Source: Nelumbo lutea
Taxonomy: Eukaryota > Streptophyta > Magnoliopsida > Proteales > Nelumbonaceae
Assembly (NCBI GenBank): GCA_022828595.1
Contig: JAKGHH010000002.1
Location: 42,068,222 to 42,132,221, forward strand
Direction: 5' to 3'
DNA length: 64,000 nt
Position 1 is the first letter of the stretch. Every line of letters starts with the position of its first letter. The position numbers and the translations under genes are program-made. The notes under the pieces were generated by a model, which was not told the DNA's origin, searched no databases, and saw only the letters and a list, made by a program, of their open reading frames with translations. Below are positions 43,117 to 54,119 of this stretch, piece after piece.

Positions 43117-43926
43117 TTTTTCTGTTTTAGATGAAAGCGGTCTTACGGAAAATTCATTCTCAGTCTTTAGATATCTCAGTAAAAAAAAAAACTCATGACA
43201 CTCCTAAGCGTCATCTGATAATGGCTAAGTGGTTGAATTTTTTTTTAAGAAGGTCTTCATTCATCAATAAGCTCGGTTTACATCTCTTGTACAATGGAAT
43301 TGATGAGGAAATCAGGAGCTTGAGACCAAGTTTTGTAAGAGTAATAGCAAAGTTAGCCAATTTTTGTGCAGCCATGCTAGCTCTTCTAAAAATGTGATAA
43401 ACCGAGTAGCTTGAGAAGCAACGCAGCAGTTGTTCTTATTGTTTTGATAGTTCCACAATGTCTGAAGCTGAATTCCGTCAAATGTTTATTTATTTTCCTA
43501 ATTACTTTATCCAAGACAAAGCAATGAGTCATTCAGTTCAGATCCTATGCACAATGAAACATTGTTCTTATTGTTTTCTTCTCCTTTTCACTCTTTTTTC
43601 AGTTTTTCTTCTCTCCAAAGTCCATTGAACAACACTGAATTGAGCTCTTCTCTCCATGAGTCGCTTCTAAATATAAATTCACCATATGCCAAATCCAATT
43701 AAAACTCCGTGTATCAGGGATTTCATCAACTTCTATTGGATTAATCTTACGAACTTTCCCCCTTAGATGCTTAGGTCTCATAGGATTCTTAGTTCATTGG
43801 AATTGAAGTTCATTCAACAAGGGAATCCAACGTTATGCTAATGTAAATCCTTAAATGGCTTAACAAATGTAAATCCTTAAACATTAATTATCTTTCTTAA
43901 TTTAAGTAGTCCATGCTATAATTGAG

Positions 43927-44425
43927 TAGGGGTGCCCTATCCGATTTGGTCGAATTCGATCATCTTGTTCAGGTCTTTGGATCGGATCAATTAATAGGAT
44001 CCAATCAGAAATCATATTGGATTTGGATCACCTCTATTCAATCCAATATATATTATACATTTATTTATATAAATATATGTTATTTATTTATTTATAAATA
44101 TATTATTTATATTGTATTTTCGTAAATTTGTTATATTATTTATTTATAAAAAACATATATACACATGATGAAAATAATTAAAAAATACTTGTATTTTATT
44201 TTTCTTTATTTAAATTAGTATATTTTATTTTTTCTTTTAATCAATTCTTAATTTTTAAAGAAAACAAACCGGATCAGATCAGATCCAAAGATTCGACTTC
44301 CCTATCAAATTTGAATTCAGATCCTTGCCTATTAGATCTGATCAGAACGGATAGGCCATGAATAGTATTGGATTGGATTCAAATAAACCCTGATTAAAAA
44401 ATGATTTGAGTCATTTGCATCCCTA
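43927..44425. mobile_element. hAT-like MITE, 499 bp, perfect 8-base target duplication
   Basis: TAATTGAG flanks both sides (43919-43926 and 44426-44433). The ends are TAGGGGTGCC (left) and TAGGGATGCAAATGA (right, minus strand). Inner CGGATCAGATC motifs occur in both orientations around an AT-rich centre. It recurs at 59928-60427. Confidence 0.75.
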
Positions 44426-44458
44426 TAATTGAGGATGAGAGATAGTGTTGTGTTTAAG

Positions 44459-44961
44459 TAGACCTGGCAATTGGGTTGGGTGGGTCAGGTTCGGGTTGGG
44501 TCAAGATACTTCAGGTTGGGTTGTTAAATGCTAGACCCTAACCCTAAATGTTCATGTTAGGGTTGACCCATGGGTCAATTCGGGTCATCCAATAAATAAT
44601 TGAAATTTAAAAAAAATAAAAAAAATTACATGAAAAATGTCAAAATGAAAAGAATTAACCTCAAAATTTCAAATATAAAATAAAAAACTTGAACATTTAA
44701 CAATTTAAAGAGTAAACAATAAAAAGTAAAGACTAAATTGAAAAAATTAAAGAGTGGAAAATTCTAATAATGCATAAATAATCCCAATTAGACTTGACAA
44801 TTGAGTCAGCGGGTTGACCCATGACCCAACCCAGTTTTTTTGGGGTTGGGTCGGGTCGAGTCATTTTCACATTTGGGTAGCTAAATATGAAACCCTAGCC
44901 CTGATTTTTCGGGTTGGGTTGGGTCGGGTTTGCGGGTAGGGTCAACTTTTTGCCAGGTCTA
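44459..44961. mobile_element. hAT-like MITE, 503 bp, perfect 8-base target duplication
   Basis: TGTTTAAG flanks both sides (44451-44458 and 44962-44969). The terminal inverted repeats are an exact TAGACCTGGCAA at both ends. Both arms are rich in GGGTTGGGTCGGGT motifs around an AT-rich centre. It starts 33 bases after the end of the neighbouring MITE. It recurs at 60461-60963. Confidence 0.85.
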
Positions 44962-44969
44962 TGTTTAAG

Positions 44970-46851
44970 CAACTATGAATGCTGACCTGGATGACAGATA
45001 GTTTGCATGTGTCACTCAATTAGTGTTTGCTTAAAAACTTTAATAATATTAATAAGGGTAAATTGATTAAACCTTCCATTAAGTTTTTGGCTATTGCCGA
45101 AACATTCATTGAAGTTTGGTAATTGCAATCACCTCCCTAAATTTTTTTACAATGTTGCAAGTAGATCCCTCTTTTAGAATCTTCTAAAAAAAGGGGCATA
45201 AAATGTCCAAAAATAGAGATTGCTATTTTGAGCGATTGATATGAAAGGCAGATTTGAAAAATAAATCAATTTCAGAAAAGAGATTGCTAAATCAACTTTG
45301 TATTAGATGACATTAGAAAATGACAGTTTTGACCTTAATATCCATTTGAATAAATTTAATCAAAAGAAAATAAAAATAAAAATACAATTTTTGCATCTAA
45401 TAAGATACAAGCAACCACTCTGTTTGGTCAATTTTATTTTCTATAAGAAAAAATGTTAGGAATATTTTTGGAATAAACAATCACGGGCCCATACCCTTGA
45501 ACATTTTCCACTTAATCTAGATGAATGAAAAATCGATGAAGTAAATAGGTTGCAAAGTATACTGGGTCTTCTAGTAAATAATAATAACAACTCTAAACTG
45601 ATGGAGATCTTTCGTTTCTGAAATATAAATTTATTCGTTATGACCATTCAAATTAAGCCGACGCCTGTGATATAGAGATGCATCTAATAATCGGAAAAAA
45701 GAACAATTCAATAAATAAAATAAACCAAGTCAACAAGGACCTGTAGAAATAAATGAATAAAAATCAACAAAACGACCAAGAAGACTTCTGATTTCTCAAT
45801 CCTTTACCCAATTCTTTTTCCTTCGTAAGACTTTCTGAGTTCTTACCTTCGTATTGCCTTGTACCTTCACATTCCCAAAATAAACACGGAAGAGCTTCTT
45901 GCTAGATTTTTATATTGCCTGAAGTACCTTCATTAAAGGAATGCAGAAAGCTTTCTTGCTGGATTATTATATTGCCTCGAGTATCTTCAGAAATAGAACT
46001 AGGGAATTGAAGAGCTTTCTTAATTTGTGTTCTCTTTTATGACCAGTTCTTTGTTGTTTCGACAAGAGAGTGATCGTAAATTGTTGGCGCAGCAAATAAG
46101 AACAAGTTGACTTGACAAGGTGCGCTTCAATTTTTGTTTCTGTTAATTTGGATATCTTTAATTTCTGTTATGATTAAAGGGTGATTGATCGGTAGATGTT
46201 GATTTAGTCTGATATTCGTAAAACTCTGCCATGGAATATAATTGTTGCATCTTTTTTTATGGAAATCTTCTTCTTGTCATGTCTATAAATATTAATCCCC
46301 AAATCAATTCCTGACGATACAGATATTGATGTTTTTTACCTCCATCTTTTCTGTTTCTTTCTTTTATACTTTTTGCTAACCACCGCCTTCAGCATCCATT
46401 TGGATACAACCAGAAGCTGTATGTGATACCCATCTCAGGAAAATCTGACTTTGAGCACAAATGAAGGGAACAACAAACTATTCACAGCATGTAAAATGAT
46501 GGAAAATAATTTCTGTATACCCATAGATGAAGGCACTAATTGTCCCCTATTTGTCTTGTCATTTTGATATCTATATACACTGGCAAACTCAATGTTTACT
46601 GCATTCCTCTTTATCTTGTCTGAATCTATCCTTCACCTGAATGGTTAAACTCTTCATTTTATTTCCATTGACATCCTTATATCTATTATTGTTTATCTAA
46701 TTAATTTCTATCCATGTTCTGAAATTACAACTGTATATGGTACGTGCTCCTTCTGTTAGTAATAGTGAATAAAAAGAAATTTGCTAATTGTTGGCCTAAA
46801 ACGGGATATCTTTATCTTGTCAGTGGGCTTGTTAGCTGTTTGAGAATTGAG
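44970..46851. other. Upstream region of the DUF247 gene
   Basis: No separate gene is seen. An imperfect tandem pair (GCTTTCTTGCTGGATTATTA-type) lies at about 45890-45990. A donor-like GACAAG|GTGCGC near 46117 could begin a leader intron ending shortly before the ATG at 46852. I cannot confirm it. Confidence 0.3.
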
Positions 46852-48202
46852 ATGGCTGATTGTAACCACACCCCAGAGGCAACCAATGTGAAGCAACACC
46901 ATATTTCCTTAGTGGTGGCAGATATTGAACGAATGTTAAGGGGTCCAGAGAGTGAACAGCATCAATTTTCCTCCGAACGCTGCATCTTCAGAGTTCCTAA
47001 GAACCTACGCAGGCTAAAAGAAGTAGCTTGTACTCCTAAGTTTAGTCTCAATTGGTCCCTTCTCTTCATGAAGATGAAAGCTTGAAAGGCTCAGAAGAAG
47101 CATAAGCTGAGGTATCTTAAAGATTTTTTAGGTCGAAGCACTAAAACTAAAGGGATTAAAGACTGCGTGGAGGCCATTGCAGAGCTGGAAGATAGAGCCG
47201 GTGGTGTTATGCAGAAGGCATCCCCTTAGATAGGGAGAAATTTGTAAAGATGATGCTGCTTGATGGCTGCTTCATCGTTGAGTTCCTTCTCAGATATGGA
47301 TATGTTCGATACAGGCAGGAAGACGACCCCATTTTGAATACCATCTGGATGCTTGATATAATGTCTGACATGGTTCTACTTGAAAACCAACTTCCATTCT
47401 TTGTTCTGGACAAGATTATTTGAACTACTAGAAGATGTTCCTGCTGATCAGTTACAGTTTCTTGACTTAGCCATCAGTTGCATTTAGCCGTCTTTGGCCA
47501 AACGTAGTACAGCGTAAGAAAGAGAGATGCGAAGTAAAGCATCTGCTCGACTTGGTGCGGGAATTCTTTGTGCTGTCGTCAACAGACAGAAGCAAATCAA
47601 ACTCACATTTAGATAAACAGCTTCAGCGTTTTCCGAGTGCAAGAAAGCTCTTTGATGCAGGAATTGCATTAAGGAGTGTTAGAAACAAGCGTTGGTTGAG
47701 TATAAGCTTTGATAATGGAGTCCTGAGAATCCCACGCATAACCATTGATGACACGACCAAATCTCTTATCCAAAGTCTTGTCGCCTTTGAGAAGTACTAT
47801 CACGGGGATTCTTTTCAGACGCACATAGCAGACTATGTAATGCTGATGGATCGACTGATTGTGTCCCCTGAGGATGTTCAATGTGCTCGAGAACTTTGGC
47901 ATCATCAGAAACACGGAAGGAGACAGTCGCAGTATAGTCAGCTTTTTAACGCAATTGGCAAAGAAGTGAACTCATTCTGCATGGGCTTGCATTTTCAGGA
48001 TCTCTGTCGAGATGTAAACGAATACAATTGGAGAAGCCGGTGCAAATACGTTGCGCTTGCTTACCATCAGACTCACTTGCAGAAATGGATATCGATCTTG
48101 AGGAGAGAATATTTCAACACTCCGTGGGCGTTCATTTCGTTCTTGGCTGCCGGAATGCTCCTCGTTCTTGCATTCTTACAAACTGTGTACACCATGAACT
48201 AA
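46852..48202 (+). pseudogene. DUF247 (UPF0481-type) protein gene, first copy, frame broken by small indels
   Basis: It starts at ATG 46852 (MADCNHTPEATN) and ends at TAA 48200-48202. Aligned with the intact second copy at 62855 it has about eight one-base indels, net +4 bases, so the corrected length is 1347 bases or 448 codons, normal for DUF247. Disruptions lie near 47041, 47065, 47093, 47199, 47417, 47474, 47881 and 47942. The family blocks are clear: RVPKNLRRLKEV, MMLLDGCFIVEFL, VLLENQLPFF and NSFCMGLHFQDLCRDVN. A C-terminal hydrophobic anchor follows (FISFLAAGMLLVLAFL). DUF247 proteins are plant-specific, probably membrane-anchored, and mostly of unknown function; members at grass S and Z loci control self-incompatibility. 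The indel pattern resembles uncorrected long-read error. Confidence 0.85.
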
Positions 48203-49645
48203 TATAATTCCAACAAGGGCAACCGACGTTTCTCTTGATATATTGACTTGTGGAGGATCAAAATTGTCTCTGTTGAAGATGTATTTTCCATCAATAACAC
48301 TGAATTGGTACTGTTAATATAGGTTCTATTAATTACATATACCCCCAGTACTTTAGGGGAGGGGTGTTCTAATTAACCCCCTAAACCATTTTTACGCCAT
48401 ATACCTTCCTGTACTTCCATATTCTCAATCCCCCAACGGTTTACTTAATTGTCCACATATTATGTGTTTCTGCTTTTAAAGCAAAAATCAAGATCAGGTG
48501 ATATGTGATTACTAATTAATGTTGGTTTTCTTTTCTTTATTTTTTTTTTCCTTTCATAATGCTGATATCATTATCAAGAAAATGAGGGGAAGAGAACTAA
48601 GTTACAGTCCTAATACAAGAAATTAAAGTGCAAAATGAGAAACAGTAGAGTCAACAGAATTCACTCGTCTAGGAAATCATATGAAATTTGGTTTGACATT
48701 TGGTGGGGAAATAGGCCTGTAGCTCATTGGATTCTTCATGGGATGTAGACCAGTACCATGAACTCTCCCGACTATTGTCCTTTGTAGATGATGTTTAGCA
48801 CCCTAGCTAACCATAAAATATGGGTTATTTAGGCCACAGTTAAGTTCTCTACCAGCTCTTTTTTTTTTTTTTCAGGCTTTTGTGTGTAATGATATTCATG
48901 ATTGGGCTTTTCTGGCCTGGATCGAATACCTAGATTCCTATGCTCCTTATTACAAAGAATTTTCTTTTTTTCTTGTGAATCTTGTTTGGGGAAGATTAAT
49001 ATAGGAGATGTAAGACAGAAGAGTTGTGCTAGCCAAGTATGTCACCTCTAATTGGGGTAAAGTTTGCATCTTTTCACGTATTTGCGCATGGGTGATGTAT
49101 ATGTTGGATATAGGGCAGATCCAGCTAATTTAAACCTAGGCCCAAAAATTTTTTATCCTGAATATAGATTTGGATCCACATTTGACTGATGAAACAAACA
49201 GAATCTATATCAGATGCAATTTAATTTAATATGACCCACATCTACCCCATCAATTCGTGTCAGATCAGAATATAAACCCAATATATCCTCAGTTACATAT
49301 CCTAATTTGAATTATTGGCTGCATGTATAAGCATTCCTTTATCTTCATTTTGTCTCATATGAAGTGAGACCACATCATTTTACTTTTTTTTAAATAAATT
49401 TAAAAGCAAAAATAAAATCTGAAGCAAAAGGTGAACCGGAATTTACACTTTTTACATTTGTACTCTTCACATTTGCATCAGTGCAAATGCAAACAAATTA
49501 ATAGAACCTATATCAAGCACTGCTTGATGATGATGACTGTTTTTATTTATGGAAAATACATACTTCTTCTAGAGAGTAGAGACAATTAATGATGTACACA
49601 ATGCAATATGTATTAAGAGAATGTCAGTTTCCTTATTGGAATTAG
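48203..49645. other. Spacer between tail-to-tail DUF247 genes
   Basis: No coding frame or clear repeat beyond T-runs (48539-48550, 48858-48873). It should contain both 3' untranslated regions. Confidence 0.35.
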
Positions 49646-51011
49646 GTTTCATGGTGTATATAGTTTGTATGAATGTAAGAACGAGGAGCATTACTGCATG
49701 CTAAGAATGAAACGAGCGCCCACGGACTGTTGAAATATTCTCTCTTCAAGATCAATATCCATCTCTGCAAGTGAGTCTGATAGTAGGCAAGCGCTACATA
49801 TTTGCACTGGCTCCTCCATAGTATTCGTTTACATCCCGACAGAGATCCTGAAAATGCAAGCCCATGCAGAACGAATTCACTTCTTTGCCAATTGCGTTAA
49901 AAAAGGTTACTATGCTGCGATTGTCTCCTGTCATGTTTCTGATGATGCCACAGTTCTCGAGTAGTTCCACATCCTCGGAGGTCACAATGAGTTGATCATC
50001 AGCATTACATAGTCCCGCTATGTGCATTTGAAAGGAATTTCTATGATACTTCTCGAAAGCGGATTAGATTTTGCAAAAGAGATTTGGTCATGTCGTCAAT
50101 GGTTATAAGTGGAATTCTCAGGACTCCATTAGCAAAGCTTATGCTCAGCCAACGCTTGTTTCTAACACTCTTCAGAGCAATTCCAGCATCAAAGAGCTTT
50201 CTTGCATTTGGGAAAGCGTTAAGCTGTTTATCTAGATGTGAGTTGATCTGCTTCTGTCAGTGGACGACAACACAAAGAATTGCCGAACCAAGTCCAGCAG
50301 ATGCTTCACTTCACATTTCTCTTTCTTACGCGGTACTACATTTCGCCAAGATATCCAAATGCATTGACGGCCAAATCGAGAAACGGTAACTTATCATCAT
50401 TCTTTTCTCATCGTCGTCTTCTAGTAGTTCAAATATCTTGTCAAGAACAAAAAATGGAAGTTGGTTTTCAAGTAGAAGCAAGTCAGACATTATATCAATC
50501 ATCCAGATGGTATTCAAGATGGGGTCGTCTTCCTGTCTGTGATCAACAATTTGATATCTGAGAAGGAACTCAACGATGAAACAGCCATCAAGTACCATCA
50601 TCTTTACAACTTTCTCGCCATCTAAGGGGATCTCTTCTGCATAACACTTTCGGGCTCTATCTTCCAGCTCTGCAATTGTTTCTACACAGTCTTTAATCCT
50701 TTTAGTGCTTCGACCTAGAAAACCTTGTAAGATACCTCAGCTTATGTTCTTCCGAGGCTTTTAAGCTTTCATCTTCATGAAAGAAGGGACCAATTGAGAT
50801 CAACTTAGGAGTCAGAGCTACTTCTTTTAGCCTACGTAGGTTCCTTAGGGACCTCTGAAAGATGCAAAGGTTCAGAGAGATTGTTGTTTCACTCTCTGGA
50901 CCCTTCACACTTTTTTTCGATATCAGGCCACCATTTTTTCTAAGGAAATATGGCTATATGTCTTTCATTTGTTGGCTCCAAAATGTGTAATGTGAAATTA
51001 CAATCACTCAT
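49646..51011 (-). pseudogene. Second DUF247 gene, inverted, frame broken
   Basis: On the minus strand, ATG 51011 opens MSDCN, parallel to the MADCN start of the plus-strand gene. Homology runs to about 49646. Recognisable blocks are LRNLRRLKEVALTPKLISIG (50860-50800), MMVLDGCFIVEFLLR, LLLENQLPFFVLDKIFELL (50460-50410) and NAIGKEVNSFCMGLHFQDLC (49900-49840). Substitutions throughout show a diverged paralogue, not a recent inverted copy. Several indels and stops break the frame, including near 50720, 50380, 50240 and 50055. Since this is within 2.5 kb of a contig end, some breaks may be sequencing errors. Confidence 0.8.
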
Positions 51012-52066
51012 CTCAAACGCTAGCTAGGCACTGGCAAGATCAAAATATCATCCATTTTAGTCAATACAGTTTGGCAAAGTTTCCTTTTCTTGAGTTTTCT
51101 TTCACTATAATATGGAAATTCTAGTGGGAAATTATACTGGAAACTGGAAATTAAAGAATCAGTCTGGGTAGAGTGGATGTTTGATGGGATTTCATGGTAA
51201 TGGGAATTAAGGGCAAATATGGACTTGAAGGGGATTGAGATGGTGGGGACTGAATAAAAATTGGAGAAATAAGAATGTGTAGATAAGGATGTCATTGGAA
51301 ATGTAATTTGAAGAGTCGAGCTTTCATTTTCAGGTAAATGGTGGAGTCGATTATGAATACTGGAAAGACTTGACATCCAAAAGAATTGTGACCAATCAAC
51401 GGGTGTCAAGCAATCAGTGTGAGATATACCATATGTTCCGGCACCATAGATTTTTCCAGTATGAATGATTTCATTGAGTGTTTCAGACATTTTGATGTAA
51501 AATTTTTCTTTTTTGGCAACATGGGATATTTTATAAATTGGGTATATCGTAACGACAATACGGAGAAGAATACAGTAAAACTATGCTTTATGAACCTTGG
51601 AAAATTTACATAGATGCATAGAGGAACCCATGTAAAAGCGACACTAGGAGATCATAAGTGTGCAAGTCTATGCATGGTCTTTCATGGTAGATCCTTTAGG
51701 CAAAGAATTCCAATAATTGGATATAAGATGGAAGGGTTTACTTGATGTTACTAATTGTTCTGAAAATGCAATAATTGTTTTACGATTATCCAATTGTCTG
51801 AAGCCCTTTTTTTTAAACTAGTCTGAAACTCAATTGAGTGTTCATATTGAAGTTGATGTATTTGTTTTAGGTATTTTTGCTTTGTTGTCCTAATAGGGAA
51901 AACAGAGTTTTAGATTATGCCTTGGAATTCAAGGTAAAGAATTTGTATTAATCAATTTGGCATGGTCTTTCTACTTGGAATATAATAGTAATACCACATT
52001 TCTTAAGGTTTTCCTTGTTATTCAAGGAAAAACGGGTGATAAATAGGACCCATTTATCAAAATTCT
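51012..52066. other. Upstream flank of the inverted DUF247 gene, to the contig end
   Basis: A 156-residue minus-strand frame (51490-51020) lies directly upstream of the DUF247 start. It has no recognisable domain, so I do not call it a gene. The rest is AT-rich and ends at the N run. Confidence 0.3.
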
Positions 52067-52166
52067 NNNNNNNNNNNNNNNNNNNNNNNNNNNNNNNNNN
52101 NNNNNNNNNNNNNNNNNNNNNNNNNNNNNNNNNNNNNNNNNNNNNNNNNNNNNNNNNNNNNNNNNN
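52067..52166. other. Assembly gap of exactly 100 N
   Basis: One hundred N bases, a conventional placeholder for a gap of unknown size between contigs in a scaffold. The sequence after it restarts at the equivalent of 36396. Confidence 0.98.
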
Positions 52167-52500
52167 ATTATAAATTTGCAACAGTTAAAATTTATCTCTA
52201 ATGTACATCTTAGGCAACAACTTTTCTGTTGAATAGGGCAAACAATCAAGCAATTGTTGCTTTTCCAAAATTTTCATATACAACAATCTACCATAAATTG
52301 GTAATCTAACTGAACAATTGTTTTTTAAATGCTTATTTATAGGCATCAGTTTTTCCAAAACTATTGTTAAAGTAGCAATAATAAAGCAATTGTTACCTTA
52401 AACTATCGATTCTAGATTATCATTTTAATTCGTTGAATATGGTAATTTAATAAATTGTTGCAAGATATATATAATAATTATTGTCAATCATCTAAATAAA
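52167..52500. mobile_element. CACTA subterminal repeats, second copy (truncated by the gap)
   Basis: This is the equivalent of 36396-36720. The CACTACAAGAAAA terminus itself is not present because the contig begins inside the element. Confidence 0.5.
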
Positions 52501-54119
52501 ATATGCATGTAAAATGTCAATATTGTGAGCCCATTGATATTATAAAGATAAAACATTGCATTCCAACTATAATTCATATGCAAACTAAATGTTCAAAAGT
52601 AATATTACCAATTTTCCCAAATTCATATATCATTTAATAATACAATTAAGAAAAACTTTGAAATCTAATGCATAAATACAGATCTAACACATAAAAATTT
52701 GATCCAATGTCTCCATACCACATATTTGGAGTTGTGCACTTCACTACAACTAACCACGGCAGCTCCAAAATTCATTCAAAATGATAAATAGGCTCAATGA
52801 AAGGTTGATTCCTCATCCTGAAGAACTCTAACTCTGCTCTACATTATGGCAAGTGTTTGCAAACTTTAAAATCATTGGCAATACTGTGCAATGGTTCAAA
52901 GACTAGTGACCTGAAAAATCATCTAAAGTTGATTGGGAGCTTGGGAGGCCGTTCCTTTGGCCTCTTCCCGCCTCTAGAGTTTGTATCCTCTCAAATTCTT
53001 AGAAGTTCATTTTGCTACAAGTACTACCATGGGAGTCCACATCAAAGAACATCAAAAGCTTATCACAAGAAATGCAAATAAGTCCAAGTCCTCAGAAGAG
53101 AGACCCAAAACCAAGCAACAATTAAACAACAAGGCAAGTGAAACCAATTCATAAAGTTCATATTATCTGCACAAATAAGACGAGTCAAAATCATCGATAA
53201 GATGTACGCCAACACAACTTTCAACATACACGAATATAAGACTGGAATCATTTTCCAATAGCTCTGTCATATTAATAGAAGACTGCAACCTGCGACGATA
53301 GAACATTAGCTTAAGGAAACCAACGATTACACACGTACGAGACCAATATTGACAAAATCGGCCAAAAAATGAAACCCAACAAAACACCAACCTGATAGAG
53401 GAAAAGTTCAATATTCAACTAATAGCCATTGGTTTCGCACACAAAATAACAACAATTAAGAATATATCTCAAGAGTAAAGTCTCATACATCACCTCGGAA
53501 AAAAGACTAATATATTCAATAATTATTAATTCAATTCATAAAAAAAAGGAAATATCAGTACATATGTTGGGGAGTTGTGAATTGGGGATCTTTGCTTCAA
53601 ATGTAAGCATTTGATGTAACCCATGGAAAGCCTATTAAAGGAAATCCTTACCTCTTTCCCTAAAGAACATCAAGGTAAATGACCCCCCTTTTCTTTTATA
53701 AATGGTAAATGGTTTAATTTTGAATTTATATAAAATAAACGGGGGCAAGAGGTTTCCTCAAAACCTTTCACACAGGACACTATATTTTCCTATACGAGAG
53801 ATAAAATACAAAGGGGATACCAGACAATCAACTACGTCATAGCTTAGGTTGGGAATACAATTTGCACCCCAATTTTCTTGTAGCTTCAATGTAAGGATGT
53901 GCTCGCTACTTCAATTCCTTTTAGAATAAACAGGCCATTGAATAAGCGAGTCTCTCTATCATTGCTATGATTTCTTGTCTCTTGATTTATTTCCCTATCA
54001 AATATTCTACCATTACCTGCTCCACTCCAATATAGGACCAACAACAAAAGCATACAATCTTCCAGAGATCTGTTACCCTTCCTTCTTAGCTCCAAGGTAG
54101 ACCAATATTGAGATTAGCT

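Larger units (their letters stand above)
36396..48000 (+). repeat. First copy of the 16 kb direct repeat
   Basis: This segment is repeated in the same order and orientation at 52167-64000. The coordinate offset is 15,771 at the start, 15,991 near 39,511, 15,996 at 41,039 and about 16,000 from 45,456 on. Past 40 kb the copies are near-identical, apart from microsatellite lengths and a few clustered substitutions, for example around 42,170-42,210. Confidence 0.95.

Noticed and set aside
43131..43397. 88-residue frame preceded by an acceptor-like TGTTTTAG
   Set aside because: It contains homopolymer runs and a retroposon-tail-like stretch in reverse (AGGTCTTCATTCATCAAT). The frame is broken in the second copy by an A-run length change, and no domain is seen.
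46852..51011. A self-incompatibility locus
   Set aside because: DUF247 is a large family and the known link is to particular grass loci with specific partner genes. Nothing here besides the family and pairing supports it.
51020..51490. 156-residue minus-strand open frame directly upstream of the inverted DUF247 gene
   Set aside because: No recognisable domain, AT-rich codon content, no promoter or splice support, and located within 1.1 kb of an error-prone contig end. Kept only as a note in the flank entry.
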